Shown here one piece after another: positions 52,870 through 64,000 of a stretch of 64,000 bases of DNA (within the stretch, counting starts at the first letter, position 1; each line of letters opens with the position of its first letter). The stretch covers positions 558,001 through 622,000 of the forward strand of contig CM063299.1 of the NCBI GenBank assembly GCA_032173965.1, given 5' to 3'. The translations under genes were made by a program, and so were the position numbers. The notes beneath the pieces were generated by a model, which saw only the letters and a program-made list of their open reading frames with translations, was not told where the DNA came from and did no database searches. The stretch comes from Sitta carolinensis (Eukaryota; Chordata; Aves; Passeriformes; Sittidae).

Positions 52870-54979
52870 CGGTTCCCGCACCGTGTGCCCGCAGTGCCGG
52901 GCTCTGTTCCCGCACCGTGTGCCCGCACTGCCGGGCTCTGTGCCCGCAGTGCTGGGCTCTGTGCCCGCACCGTGTGCCCGCACTGCCGGGCTCTGTTCCC
53001 GCACCGTGTGCCCGCAGTGCCAGGCTCTGTTCCCGCAGTGCCGGGCTCTGTGCCCGCACCGTGTGCCCACAGTGCCGGGCTCTGTTCCCGCAGTGCCGGG
53101 CTCTGTTCCCGCAGTGCCGGCTCTGTTCCCGCAGTGCCGGGCTCTGTTCCCGCACCGTGTGCCCGCACTGCCGGGCTCTGTTCCCGCACCGTGTGCCCGC
53201 AGTGCCAGGCTCTGTTCCCGCAGTGCCGGGCTCTGTTCCCGCACCGTGTGCCCGCACTGCCGGGCTCTGTGCCCGCAGTGCTGGGCTCTGTGCCCGCACC
53301 GTGTGCCCGCACTGCCGGGCTCTGTTCCCGCACTGCCGGGCTCTGTGCCCGCACCGTGTGCCCGCACTGCCGGGCTCTGTTCCCGCACCGTGTGCCCGCA
53401 GTGCCAGGCTCTGTTCCCGCAGTGCTGGGCTCTGTGCCTGCACCGTGTGCCCACACTGCCAGGCTCTGTTCCCGCACCGTGTGCCCGCAGTGCCAGGCTC
53501 TGTTCCCGCAGTGCTGGGCTCTGTGCCTGCACCGTGTGCCCACAGTGCCGGGCTCTGTTCCCGCAGTGCCGGGCTCTGTTCCCGCACCGTGTGCCCGCAG
53601 TGCCAGGCTCTGTTCCCGCAGTGCTGGGCTCTGTGCCTGCACCGTGTGCCCGCACTGCCGGGCTCTGTTCCCGCACCGTGTGCCCGCAGTGCCAGGCTCT
53701 GTTCCCGCACCGTGTGCCCGCAGTGCCGGGCTCTGTTCCCGCAGTGCCGGGCTCTGTTCCCGCACCGTGTGCCCGCAGTGCCAGGCTCTGTTCCCGCACC
53801 GTGTGCCCGCAGTGCCGGGCTCTGTTCCCGCACCGTGTGCCCGCAGTGCTGGGCTCTGTTCCCGCACCGTGTGCCCGCAGTGCCGGGCTCTGTTCCCGCA
53901 GTGCTGGGCTCTGTTCCCGCACCGTGTGCCCGCAGTGCCGGGCTCTGTTCCCCGCAGTGCTGGGCTCTGTTCCCGCACCGTGTGCCCGCAGTGCCGGGCT
54001 CTGTGCCCGCAGTGCCGGGCTCTGTTCCCGCAGTGCCGGGCTCGGTTCCCGCACCGTGTGCCCGCAGTGCCGGGCTCGGTTCCCGCACCGTGTGCCCGCA
54101 GTGCCGGCTCTGTTCCCGCAGTGCCGGGCTCTGTGCCCGCACCGTGTGCCCACAGTGCCGGGCTCTGTTCCCGCACCGTGTGCCCGCAGTGCCGGGCTCT
54201 GTGCCCGCACCGTGTGCCCACAGTGCCGGGCTCTGTTCCCGCACCGTGTGCCCGCAGTGCCGGGCTCTGTGCCCGCACCGTGTGCCCGCAGTGCCGGGCT
54301 CGGTTCCCGCACCGTGTGCCCGCAGTGCCGGGCTCTGTTCCCGCAGTGCCGGGCTCTGTGCCCGCAGTGCTGGGCTCTGTTCCCGCACCGTGTGCCCGCA
54401 GTGCCGGGCTCTGTTCCCGCAGTGCCGGGCTCTGTGCCCGCACCGTGTGCCCGCAGTGCCGGGCTCGGTTCCCGCACCGTGTGCCCGCAGTGCCGGGCTC
54501 GGTTCCCGCACCGTGTGCCCGCAGTGCCGGGCTCTGTGCCCGCAGTGCCGGGCTCTGTTCCCGCAGTGCCGGGCTCTGTGCCCGCACCGTGTGCCCGCAG
54601 TGCCGGGCTCGGTTCCCGCACCGTGTGCCCGCAGTGCCGGGCTCTGTTCCCGCAGTGCCGGGCTCTGTGCCCGCAGTGCTGGGCTCTGTTCCCGCACCGT
54701 GTGTCCGCAGTGCCGGGCTCTGTTCCCGCAGTGCCGGGCTCTGTGCCCGCACCGTGTGCCCGCAGTGCCGGGCTCTGTTCCCGCACCGTGTGCCCGCAGT
54801 GCCGGGCTCTGTGCCCGCAGTGCCGGGCTCTGTTCCCGCAGTGCTGGGCTCTGTGCCCGCACCGTGTGCCCGCAGTGCCGGGCTCGGTTCCCGCACCGTG
54901 TGCCCGCAGTGCCGGGCTCTGTTCCCGCAGTGCCGGGCTCTGTTCCCGCACCGTGTGCCCGCAGCTCCGGGCTCGGGCA
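52870..54979. repeat. Minisatellite of 34- and 21-bp units, 2.1 kb
   Basis: Two interleaved unit types share a 21-bp core TTCCCGCAGTGCCGGGCTCT plus G. The 34-bp form carries 13 extra bases around CACCGTGTGCCCG. Variants (GTGCC or GTGCT; CAGGCTC or CGGGCTC; TCTG or TCGG; TGCCTGC) give the array internal history: TGCCTGC and CCACACTG forms sit on the left, CTCGG forms on the right. A long segment starting at about 54,361 recurs about 309 bp later (about 54,670) with only single changes. It is very CpG-rich. All six frames are nearly stop-free (up to 805 codons), an effect of the unit and not evidence of a gene. Confidence 0.95.
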
Positions 54980-54993
54980 GTTGCGGCGGACGG

Positions 54994-55007
54994 CCGGCAG
55001 GTGGCGG
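54994..55007 (+). promoter_or_regulatory. CTCF-like motif at the end of the minisatellite
   Basis: CCGGCAGGTGGCGG matches 13 of 14 positions of the widely used CTCF core CCASYAGRKGGCRS (G in place of A at the third base). It sits in a short unique CpG-rich segment (about 54,980-55,045) directly flanking the array. Binding is inference. Confidence 0.4.
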
Positions 55008-55059
55008 TGCCGCCCGGAGCGGGGAGCGCTTGGCCGGGCGGCCACGGAAATTCATAAAG

Positions 55060-58000
55060 TATTCTATCAAAAAACTTCATTTTCTCTGCTAACCCTCCTC
55101 TCCTGGAATTCCTGCTCTCCGTTATACTTTCTCTGCCATCGCTACTATTGTTCCTCTCTTCTCCCATGTCTTTCACATCACCTTTATGCACCCTTTACTT
55201 TTGTTGTCTTTATTTTACCTATTCCTTGATGCTGTTGTCATCTTGTCTCTCTACCCCACGTATTTCTCCTCCTCAAGTCCTTTTCTGTACCAGATGATGC
55301 TCAGTATTAAGCTGGAGCCAGCCTTCTGCTTAATTAAGAGTGTGTGGAAGCATGGAAATTTCCTGAACTTTAAATGTGGAGTGGTCACACCCCTCTATGA
55401 CTTTAAATGACTTTAGGTAGTGTAAGATGTAATATTTTGATCAGTTACAAAATAGGATCATTGCATATGTTTAAATAATTCTTACATGCCTGTTATTTAA
55501 TTTATGGCTAGTTCAAGAGGGAAAGGACCATGGAGCTGGAAGGTACAGCCATAGCATGTCTGCAGTTCCAGATGTCTGAGGTGCCAGCTGGGATATGGGA
55601 ATATCAGACCAAAGGTATGATAGATGGAGGTTTGATGTGGAGGACCAGGATATGTGAATTTTAGGTTTTGGAAAGCGATAGAGCATTTTCAATAGGGCAC
55701 AGATGGGGAACATGTTTGGTGAGGCAGGAGACATCATGACTAAATATTTTGATAGTAGTGATTCTACCAGAGGCATGAGGAGATGTCTGAGTGACTTGTA
55801 CAAACATAATCTGGTTTTCAAAGCAAAAAACCCTTTTAATAGAGTCAAAGATAATTTTATTTTCTCAATGTGCAAGTAATTTTCCTGCTGGTGAGGAGAT
55901 ATGATGTTAACAACTATTTACTTCCTTGTAATAGTGGAAGTAACCCCAGTACCTCATACGTGTTTCTGTAATGACTGGACTGAAGAGTCTTTCAGCTGCA
56001 GAGCTGAGGCTTTTATGTTTTCAAGACATTATACAGATGCCATTCTCCAGCAGCATAATTTGAGACCAAAGATGTTAGAGTAGCCCAGATGTAGATGAGA
56101 GCCTGAGCTCTGAAAGAGGTTTTGGACAGAGCTTCAGTACTTTCGACCAAAATTATTATTCAAAAAACTTCTACTCAGAAATCATTTAACCCTCAAGTTG
56201 TCCAAATTTATAACCTGTCTGACCTGAGAGTTACACAGTGAGTTCTCTTCACCTGTGTTTAAACAGCTCTCTGCCACCCAGCCCTGCTGAGCCTGAAGAG
56301 CTGTTCCCTGATCCCTTGGTGCTTCTGTGCTGGCAATTACTGCCCACGGTGACAAAGACACGGTCACAGGCAGCATCCTCCTGGATCTGCCGTGGCAATT
56401 GGGAAGAAAATAGCAACCCCAAATACACTGGTGCACCTGTGTTCCCATTTTCAGTCCTCTGGAATCTCTGACCATTAAGATGGTGGGTAAATGAGGCAGT
56501 GTTGTGTTCTGTAATTATTTTTGAAGAGTTTAAAAAACCCGTGATTTTCACGAGGCTGCTGACAGAGCAAGGGATAATGTCAGTAAAAGGAGATGTGCAT
56601 TCATAGGCTTCAGTTTCTTTTACTGCAATGAGGAACCCATTTCTGTGCCAGTTCTGGTAAGCAATGGGCTGTTGATAGGAGATTGCCCAACGATGAAGGG
56701 CCAGTCAGGAGGAGCTGTCAAAGCCCTGGGTTTGTGGCCTCGCATTCAGTCACCACCAGCAGTTCCAGTGGGGAAGGGTATCCTGTGCCGTTAGCTAGCC
56801 CAGGGTTTTTATTGTGTTGGCACAAATGTAATAACTACATTCTGCTAAAAACACTTTTACAGCTGGTTCCAGTAAGATCTTGAGTCAGTAACTCCTCCTA
56901 GGTACTCCACAATTAGGAGCTGAGTGAAGTTAACAGTTCAAAGGTTGTGTGTGCGTGCAGCTCTTGGTTAAGGTAGCAAGGGTGTCACTGGAGGCTTGTT
57001 ATGCAAGAGCAAGACAGACATTAGAACAAGGAAAGACAGTTGGGAGACTTCTGATTTATCAAGTGATATCATGCTTTACATTCTTGAAGTATGGCAAAAT
57101 GAATCATTTCAATCACTTTAGAGACTTACCAACATGCAGTCTAAGGCCAGAACCAACACTGGTGCTATACTTTCTATTTTGTGTATACATGGCCTTGGAA
57201 ACCTTAAGCTGAAATTGTGTGTGAAAAATCTGTCCATTACAAACATGGAAGTAATATATCAAAAGATGGAGCAGTAGCTGTGGGTTGGTCAATGTATTTT
57301 TAGTGTTTATATTCCTGCTCTTAAGTCCACAGAGAAATGGTAAAGACCACTTTGGTTATTACCTTGGAGCCTCATGCAGAAGCTTTCTGGGTAGCAAAAA
57401 TCTTTCCCTCTTATTTATTTTTGTAATTAATTTATTCATTTCAGGTTTTGGTATGGATGAGATTGTAAATTCATGTTTTATGTAATATCCAGGATATCAT
57501 TCTGTCCTTCACGTGGCCAGAGACACAAACATTTCTGATCACATTCTTGTGTCAAAAGTGTTACTGATTTCCATTCACACTAGCTGCCAAAAGTCATTTG
57601 AGCCCTGTGGGTACTGAATAGAATATTTCCAACCCAGGCCAGGCCTTGCTTAGCACCACTTGTCAGTAATGGAATATTCTTTAAATCATTCTTTAGCAGT
57701 TGGTAAACTTCCTCACGTGGTGGGTTATGTCACAGGCATTGCTTTTTATTTAGGGACACTTGAGCATGACGACTTGATGCTAAACAGAAACCTCTCCTCC
57801 GTGGTGTTTGGCTCATTTTCAAATGTCATAAGGAAGTAATCTTTACTGTGATGCTGTAAGGAAGAGGAATACACGCTATTTCTGGGAGAAACAAATAATA
57901 TCCTCTCACATCCTTTTTAAAGGAAACAGTTTCTTGTTTGTAATAGCTTTTAACTTGGCATTATAAATTGTGCCTTCATATAAAGCTTTGATAAGCTGCA

Positions 58001-58849
58001 AACTGAACACTCAGCACATCTGTGAGTCTTAAATACTCAATATCATAATATCTATTCATTGTGAGAGTCCATGACTTTAAACTGTAAGATTGAGTCTTTA
58101 GAGCTTTGTGCTGTGCAATGTCATGTCCCTCAGTGTCACCCCAAAGAGCAGGGGTGATTTGAGGTGAGTGGTCTTGGCCAGAGCAGTCTAAAGGTATCCC
58201 TGACACACACACACTGCTGGACACAGACCTGCACTGCCCTCTTGGTCTGGCCCTTTTCTGCAGCCTTGCCTACTGCTCAGAGCTGAGGTACCTGTGCTGA
58301 AGCACGAGCCAGCTGGTGCATCTTTCAACTTTTGTATTATTTGATTAATTTATCTTTTTCTCTTGTCAAGCCAGGTTTTATGAAATAGTGTTAACTGAAA
58401 TATACACTAGTCATCAAGTACTCCTTTCAGCTTGTGATTAAGCAGGGCAGACACATTAACTTTAAAAAACCCTGCTCTTTGAAGACTATTTTCTGTTTTC
58501 CTCATAATTGTGTTTGATATGTAAAACAGTTTTTGAAAGTTTAGAAGCAGAGGGAGCCATCTATTACTTGCATGTAAAAGCTAACAGTGTTTGTGTGTGT
58601 CACTGGGAGAGGAGTCCCTGGCATTACTCACTTCACTTGTAGATTCTGAAGGGGAAAGTTCTAGGACTGCTGTTTGCTGTCCTCACCTGTGGACACTGAA
58701 CTTACCCCTTCTGTAACTATCAGCCTGGGTGACTTTTCCTCCAGAAGAACCTGACTTCATGTTCTCCATGAATCCATTTTGAAAAGGATTACCTTGATTT
58801 TTGGTTTGTTTTTTTAATCAGCAGCTTCTAAGCCAGCTTGGTTTGGTTG
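55060..58849. other. Noncoding stretch downstream of LYRM9 and its array
   Basis: AT-rich unique sequence. A minus-strand frame of 120 codons at 55,513-55,875 and others of 60-100 codons have no recognisable domain. The human neighbour beyond LYRM9 is NOS2; I looked for its N-terminal exons here and did not find them. Confidence 0.55.
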
Positions 58850-59095
58850 CTTCAGAGAATCATTCAGGCAAAATTCATCCATCCCATCGAGTCCCAGCTG
58901 TTCCCAATCCCCACCTTGTCCCCAGTCCAGAGCACTGAGTGCCACATCCAGGCCTTCCTTGGACACCTCCAGGGATGGGCACTCCAACCCTCCCTGGGCA
59001 GCCCCTGCCAGTGCTTGACAGCCCTTTCAGTGAAGAAACTCCTCCTGATGTCCAGCCTGAACCTCCCGGGGCACAGCTTGAGTCTGTGTCACTAC
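58850..59095 (-). mobile_element. CR1 LINE fragment, 3' part, antisense
   Basis: The plus strand reads as the reverse of the avian CR1 3' region: GAATCATT near the element's end, then phrases such as CATCCAGGCCTTCCTTGGAC, CTCCAGGGATGGGCACTCCA, CCCTGGGCAGCCCCTGCCAG, and GTGAAGAAACTCCTCCTGAT. These are diagnostic of CR1 in birds. It is a 5'-truncated, diverged, inactive copy with no open reverse transcriptase frame. Confidence 0.88.
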
Positions 59096-62000
59096 CCCAT
59101 ATAAAATATTTTCTTTCAGCTTCAGCTGCACAACTTCAGACTGGATGGCCTCATTACCTGTGGGCTTCCTTCTGCTGGGCTTCAGCATCTTCTGCTTAAA
59201 AAGCACTGCACTTAATATCTTTTTATTGTTGCACCTTATTTTTTGCATGATATCTGGTATTCATTCTTGTTGAGAGGAGTTTAAAACTGCTGGTGTTTTG
59301 ATTAATATTCTCCCCTTCTACAGAATACATTTTAAAAGATGCAAAAACTGACAATAAATTCTTGTAGCTTGATGAGGTTAACTCGTGTTCTGCATTAAAT
59401 AAAATCACACAGGAACCAGGATTTTCTCAGGACTTTTTCTCATGATGATCTTGCTTCAATTTCTTAGCAGTCATTTCATCTACAGAAAGTGGGCTGTGTC
59501 TCAGCTGGTGTGAAACAAGGAACAAGGAAAACTGTTTGAAAACAGCTGTCAAACAGAAGTTAGTCTGGAAAATATATCATGATGGTGGGCACAGGCAAAG
59601 GTTGTTTACTTTGGAGCCACCCTCCTAATACTGAGTTAATCTGGGGACTGACTTTTCATGCTTAAAAATAGAGTATTTTGATTTCTGCAATTGTGCAACT
59701 GCAAGGGCTGCTTTCTCTTTTATTTTCTGTTTTTTCTCCCATTTCTAGAGGTCACAGAAATGGTGTGTTTAACCAGTTTACAGTACAGAATGCAGACAGC
59801 TGTTGAGCCTTGAGCTTTCTCTCTCCCCCAAGAGCTCTGTTGCGTTTGTCCCTTTCCTAGCTGGAAGTATCTCAGAGAATACATTGCGGCTTTCTGGCCA
59901 AGATTTCAAAAGTAATTCTCAGATTGTTTTTGAGGTGCTTAACTTGGGAGACTTTCAGAGGACACACAGCAGCTCTCAGACAGGTTGGGACTCGGACAAG
60001 CAGCAGGAAATTGCTTCTTCTCACTATCATGGCTCTGAGTTAGGGGGTATTGACGTGGTAATGATCATTTTACAGCTATTTCAGAAACATAGTTTAAAAA
60101 TATTGAGATCTCCTAATCCTGCTCCCAACTGACAGAATAGAGCCTGCAGGATGTCACAGTGACACTATGCCAAGTCTGGTTATTTCTAATTGATTAAACA
60201 CAATGAAAAGGCATCCAGGGTTTATTATGAAATTTGAGATGGAGAGCCAATCCCTGCACTCTAACTTCATTATCCTCATAAGCAAAGGTGCAGATTTTAT
60301 AGCTGAGGTAATTATACAAAGAATGTACACAATATGAGTGGTATTTAGCATAAAAAGTAACTTGAATGCAATCCATATCTGGTCGAGAGAGGAACAGAAC
60401 TATAAACCCTTTGATCTAACAATGAGGCTTTGAAAAGAACAGATTGGGTACAGTACTGAACCTGTAATCTGCTCACTTTATTGCACTATATGGGGAAGGC
60501 CTTCTTTATTTACTACTTAGGAAGTGTTTTCAATTTTATAAGTATCTGAAAGAAATCGCAGCTCATAATTATGTAGCTTTGCACCACAGAACTCTGTGAC
60601 TTGTAAGAACCTCCTGTAACACTTGTAAGAACCTCTGGAGTTCAAGGGGCTGTCTGTTAAAAGGGAGACACAAACCTTGCCTTCATGCTCTATCAAATTC
60701 TGCCTTGGTCTATACTAACAAAGGCAGTCTGGAGAATTGCTTCTCAGGATGTTTACTTTCCATGCTGTTCTTGGGTTCTGAGCTGAGGCCACTGCAATCA
60801 AAGGGAAAAACTCCCATGTACTTCAGTAGTGGTCACCATCTTAAACCATTTTTCACTCCCTGAAATACTCAGAGGAGTGATCTGTGCTCAGTCATGGTTA
60901 CCAGAATTAAAAGTGAAACAGTTTTGGTTTTCCAGTTTTACAAAACTCAGTGTCTGCAGCAGCCTGGGTGGACAAGTCCAAGAGGTGGGTGGGATGCTGG
61001 AGGCAGATATATCCTCCATAAATTAGCTTGGAGTTTGGGCCCAAAGGCATCACTCTATGAGGGGAAGGCAGAAAAATTCTGAAGTTTATTTGTCCAGTGA
61101 TTAGTTGCTTTCTTTTCCCATGCTCATAGGTCTTTTGGAAAAATAAACATTAGAAGTCCTGCTGCTGCCTTTAGTGCTGAAAACTGCCATCCTTTTTTTC
61201 TTGTTTTCAACTTTATCAATGTTGAATCCATCAGTCTGTTTAAAAATGAGCTGATGGTTTGCTGGGCAGTGGTTTATACTGTGTTCATTTGTTTGATTCA
61301 CCACTGGCCTGGGTCCTTCCTTCTCAATTTGCTGGTTTGTCCAAGATGGGGTTGTGTGTTTCCTGCAAAATTATCATCCAGCTGGGTAGGAACTTATTAC
61401 AAAACCCTACCAAAACCATGCACAAGCCATCATTTCTTACATCCTTTCCCAAAGGTGTCAGACCTGTGTGGGCAGAAACTGGAGAAGTCACCTTTTCTAC
61501 AATGGTCGTTCTACCAAATCAAGACATGAACTGCAAGGATTTCTCTCTTGTGAATGTGAGTTCATTGCAGGGTGCCAGTCATCTGTCTTTCACACATGCA
61601 GCTTTGCTATTCCATTAAAAAGAAATGGGACTTCAAAAGCAAAAACGTGGGAGAAAATTGGGATCCGAGGTATTACGTTGGACAAGGACTTTGACACTTC
61701 ATGGAAGTACAGAAATGGTTGATCCCCAAAAATCACCCCTAGGAAGAGGAGCTGTGTCTTCTTTGGACAACTCTCAGATTGCAATTAAGTCTTCGAAGCT
61801 GGTACATGAGAAGAAAGAAGGAAGTGTCATAGTGGTTTTCAGCTTGTGCTGTTCAGAGAGGTCTCTTGAGCTGCCCAAACCTAATGGACAGTGTTGTAAG
61901 TCACAGGAAATTCCCCTTTATTTTCCCTTCCAGGTTTCAGATGACTAAATCGAAAGTAATCATCGTAAAAACAAGGTGAGGCAAGAACATGTTTTTGACC

Positions 62001-62614
62001 AAAAAATTGCTATTACTGTCCCTTAAGGGATGTGCACAGTCTGCATCAACTCCTCTTGCTTTGAGGGCTGTGATCTGAATACCCCTCACTGCAAGGGCTG
62101 GGTGGAACATTTAGACTGAATGAAGTAATTGTTTTGCATCTTACCCTTCCAGAAAGGGAGACAAAAATTGTTATGGCTATTATTTTAGCACCTGCTAATT
62201 AATCTGTAGCAATCCTTTGATGTGTGTACTAGGACTGTTTATTATAGATTAACCCCTGTGACTTAACCCACTCCAAAAAGCCACCCATCACTTTTTAGAA
62301 CCTCACTTTGTCAATACATCTTCCTCCACATCTCTTTTTTGTATTTTCAGTGAGTATTCAAACTGCCAAGTGGTGTCCCCCATTCCAAATGTAGCTTCAA
62401 AAACTATCCTCTCTGTCACTGTGATCAACAGTTTATTCTCAATCAGCAGCGTGCTTGCTCACTGAATGAAAACCAAGATAAATAGTTTGTCCCTAGCCTG
62501 GAATTCCTGTAGGAGAGTGAAGGAAAAGCAGCACCATTGGAGTATCCTTCACTGGTGATCTACCAGTGCAGCTTGGGCCTCCAGTACACAAAGAGTGAGT
62601 TCAGTGGGGGCCAT
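59096..62614. other. Noncoding stretch between two CR1 fragments
   Basis: Unique AT-rich sequence. Open frames up to 119 codons (61,259-61,618) overlap one another in different frames and show no domain. Nothing supportable was found. Confidence 0.55.
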
Positions 62615-62996
62615 CGAGGTGGTTGGGGCTGGGGCAGGGTGCTGCCTCGTGAGCAGAGGCTGGAGGAACGGGATTGTTCAGCCAGGAGAAGAGGAGCAGC
62701 CTTCCTTCCAGTGGCTATCAGGTCACTGAGGAGATGGAGCAAGGCATTTGCAGGTGTGGGAAGATGAGAACCAATGGACAGAAGCTGAAATGAGAAAACC
62801 AGATAAGGAGAAATTTTATCCCCACAAGGACAGCCCAGCAGCAGAGTAAGTTCCACAGATTGTTGTGCAGTCTCCTTCTTCAGAAGTGCTCAGGACCAGT
62901 CTGGATGAAGCCCTCACCTTACAGTGACCCTGCTTTAGGCAGAGGGTGAACTAGATGAAGTGCTGAGGTCCCTCCCAGCCTGCCTTCTCCTGTGAA
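62615..62996 (+). mobile_element. CR1 LINE fragment, 3' part, sense
   Basis: The plus strand follows the CR1 3' region in sense: GTTCAGCCAGGAGAAGAGGA, later TCCTTCTTCAGAAGTGCTCA, GACCAGTCTGGATGAAGCCC, and TGAACTAGATGAAGTGCTGA before GGTCCCTCCCAGCCTG. It is a diverged, 5'-truncated copy without coding capacity. It lacks a clear terminal 8-bp repeat, so its 3' end is approximate. Confidence 0.85.
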
Positions 62997-64000
62997 CCTG
63001 TGCATGATGGCAGTTGTTACTGAGTTTGTTTCAGTTACAGGAGTCGTGTTTGAGGAATATTCACAAATCCCAGCACTGTGCAGTGTACCTGATCTCAGCA
63101 ACTGCCTCAGGTTCCCCTGCATGTTGAATTTGCTTGCTAGGCAGTTCCACGTGAAGAAACAATTGTTCTATTCAACGATGAAGGAATAATCAGAGTATGT
63201 GTGCCCATATTCCCAAAGCACACCTTGTGTATGTGACAGAACCCCAGCAGCAGGGACACAGGTAAGCCCCAGGTGTAAGCAGCACTGCCTGGAGTGGGCT
63301 TGCATGGCAAAGACTGCTCGTAACCTGCTGACTGACAAGGTAAGCTGAATGTTTCTCCAGTTAGACAATCATTGGATGATCAACTAGCAAATTAGAAAAA
63401 GGAGAAGATATGTTCAGACTGAAGTCTTTATTTAGATTTGTGATAGGAGACAAAATTTCCTGAATTAGTTCAAAGATTCACTTCATGAATTGGAAGTTGC
63501 TGCAGCGTGTCAGAAGTTTGTGTTCTGGGATGCTCCACAGAGACCAAATGGGGAAATTGTCTATTTCAGTGTATAAGTATTGAGCTGGAATTGCAGCTCA
63601 AAATCAATGAAAACTGACTAAAAATACTCTGAATAATGTGCCATGGAAATTGTGGTTTTTAATAGGGGAAGGTAGATAGTTGCTAGAGAAGGAGCTGTAA
63701 ACTCACACCCCACACCCTCTGGCAACCTGGCACCACTTCCCTATGGGGAAGTATAGAGGAGAGGCAATTTCACTCCCATGGAAAGTTTTGAAAATGTGAT
63801 GTAATTCACAGAGACACTGAAAGTTGTGCAGACATAGGCAAGACTGGCCTGACTGTAGTGCTTAGCAAGGAGTCCTTAAAAACAATCGAGGTAGTAAAAT
63901 GGTGCATATAGATAAAGCAGAGCCATAAAATTACCTGAGAAAACCCCTGTCTCCATGCTGGTGGAAAGCAGGTCAGCATGCTTGGGTTTTGTGTCTAAGT
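62997..64000. other. Noncoding end of window
   Basis: Unique sequence with no gene, repeat or regulatory element that I can support. Confidence 0.5.

Noticed and set aside
52870..54979. Resemblance to a CRISPR array or clustered direct repeats
   Set aside because: There are no unique spacers; the two unit types share their core and the host is a vertebrate.
52774..55229. Open frames of up to 805 codons on both strands
   Set aside because: They are a product of the 34/21-bp CpG-rich minisatellite, open in nearly all six frames.
55060..64000. Possible NOS2 5' exons, expected next to LYRM9 from human gene order
   Set aside because: I looked for the N-terminal coding sequence on the plus strand and found none. 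NOS2, if present, lies beyond the window.

Overview
The window is vertebrate nuclear DNA, almost certainly avian. It is gene-poor, with two multi-exon genes, AT-rich introns, CpG islands, two CR1 LINE tails of the avian type, and three large GC-rich minisatellites. Nothing resembles a bacterial operon, CRISPR array or phage. A songbird is my guess from the repeat style and is not proven.

Layout. Positions 1-25,895 on the minus strand carry the 5' part of NLK (Nemo-like kinase): coding exon 1 (25,439-25,895), exon 2 (6,387-6,516), exon 3 (5,263-5,318) and the start of exon 4 (1-83, cut by the window edge). Intron 3 has the 5' splice site and branch site of the minor, U12-dependent spliceosome. 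It also holds a compound minisatellite at 1,323-2,484. Exon 1 as given lacks one base in a C run (coding strand) at 25,568-25,570, which breaks the frame after codon 109. A CpG island at about 26,440-28,010 is the NLK promoter region. It contains eight CCAAT boxes, all in one orientation, and is followed by a small 10-bp repeat built on AACCGGTT.

Positions 28,200-50,380 are intergenic, or may include upstream noncoding parts of the next gene. They hold a 1.9-kb minisatellite with a strict 10-bp unit (33,731-35,630) and an unexplained GC-rich block at 46,740-47,160. At 50,585-52,379 on the plus strand lies complete LYRM9 (three coding exons, 78 residues). Its AATAAA at 52,835 is followed within about 30 bp by a third minisatellite (52,870-54,979) of 34- and 21-bp units, which ends in a CTCF-like motif. 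The rest is noncoding with two CR1 fragments.

The head-to-head NLK / LYRM9 order matches human 17q11.2 as I remember it. The two genes are not known to act together: NLK is a MAPK-like kinase of Wnt and FOXO/STAT signalling, and LYRM9 is a small, presumably mitochondrial LYR protein. All very long open frames (300-805 codons) lie inside the minisatellites and exist because the repeat units lack stop codons. I treat none as genes. I found no clear new biological system. The most worthwhile items are the U12 intron, the exon 1 frame break, and the three minisatellites with their motif content and position.
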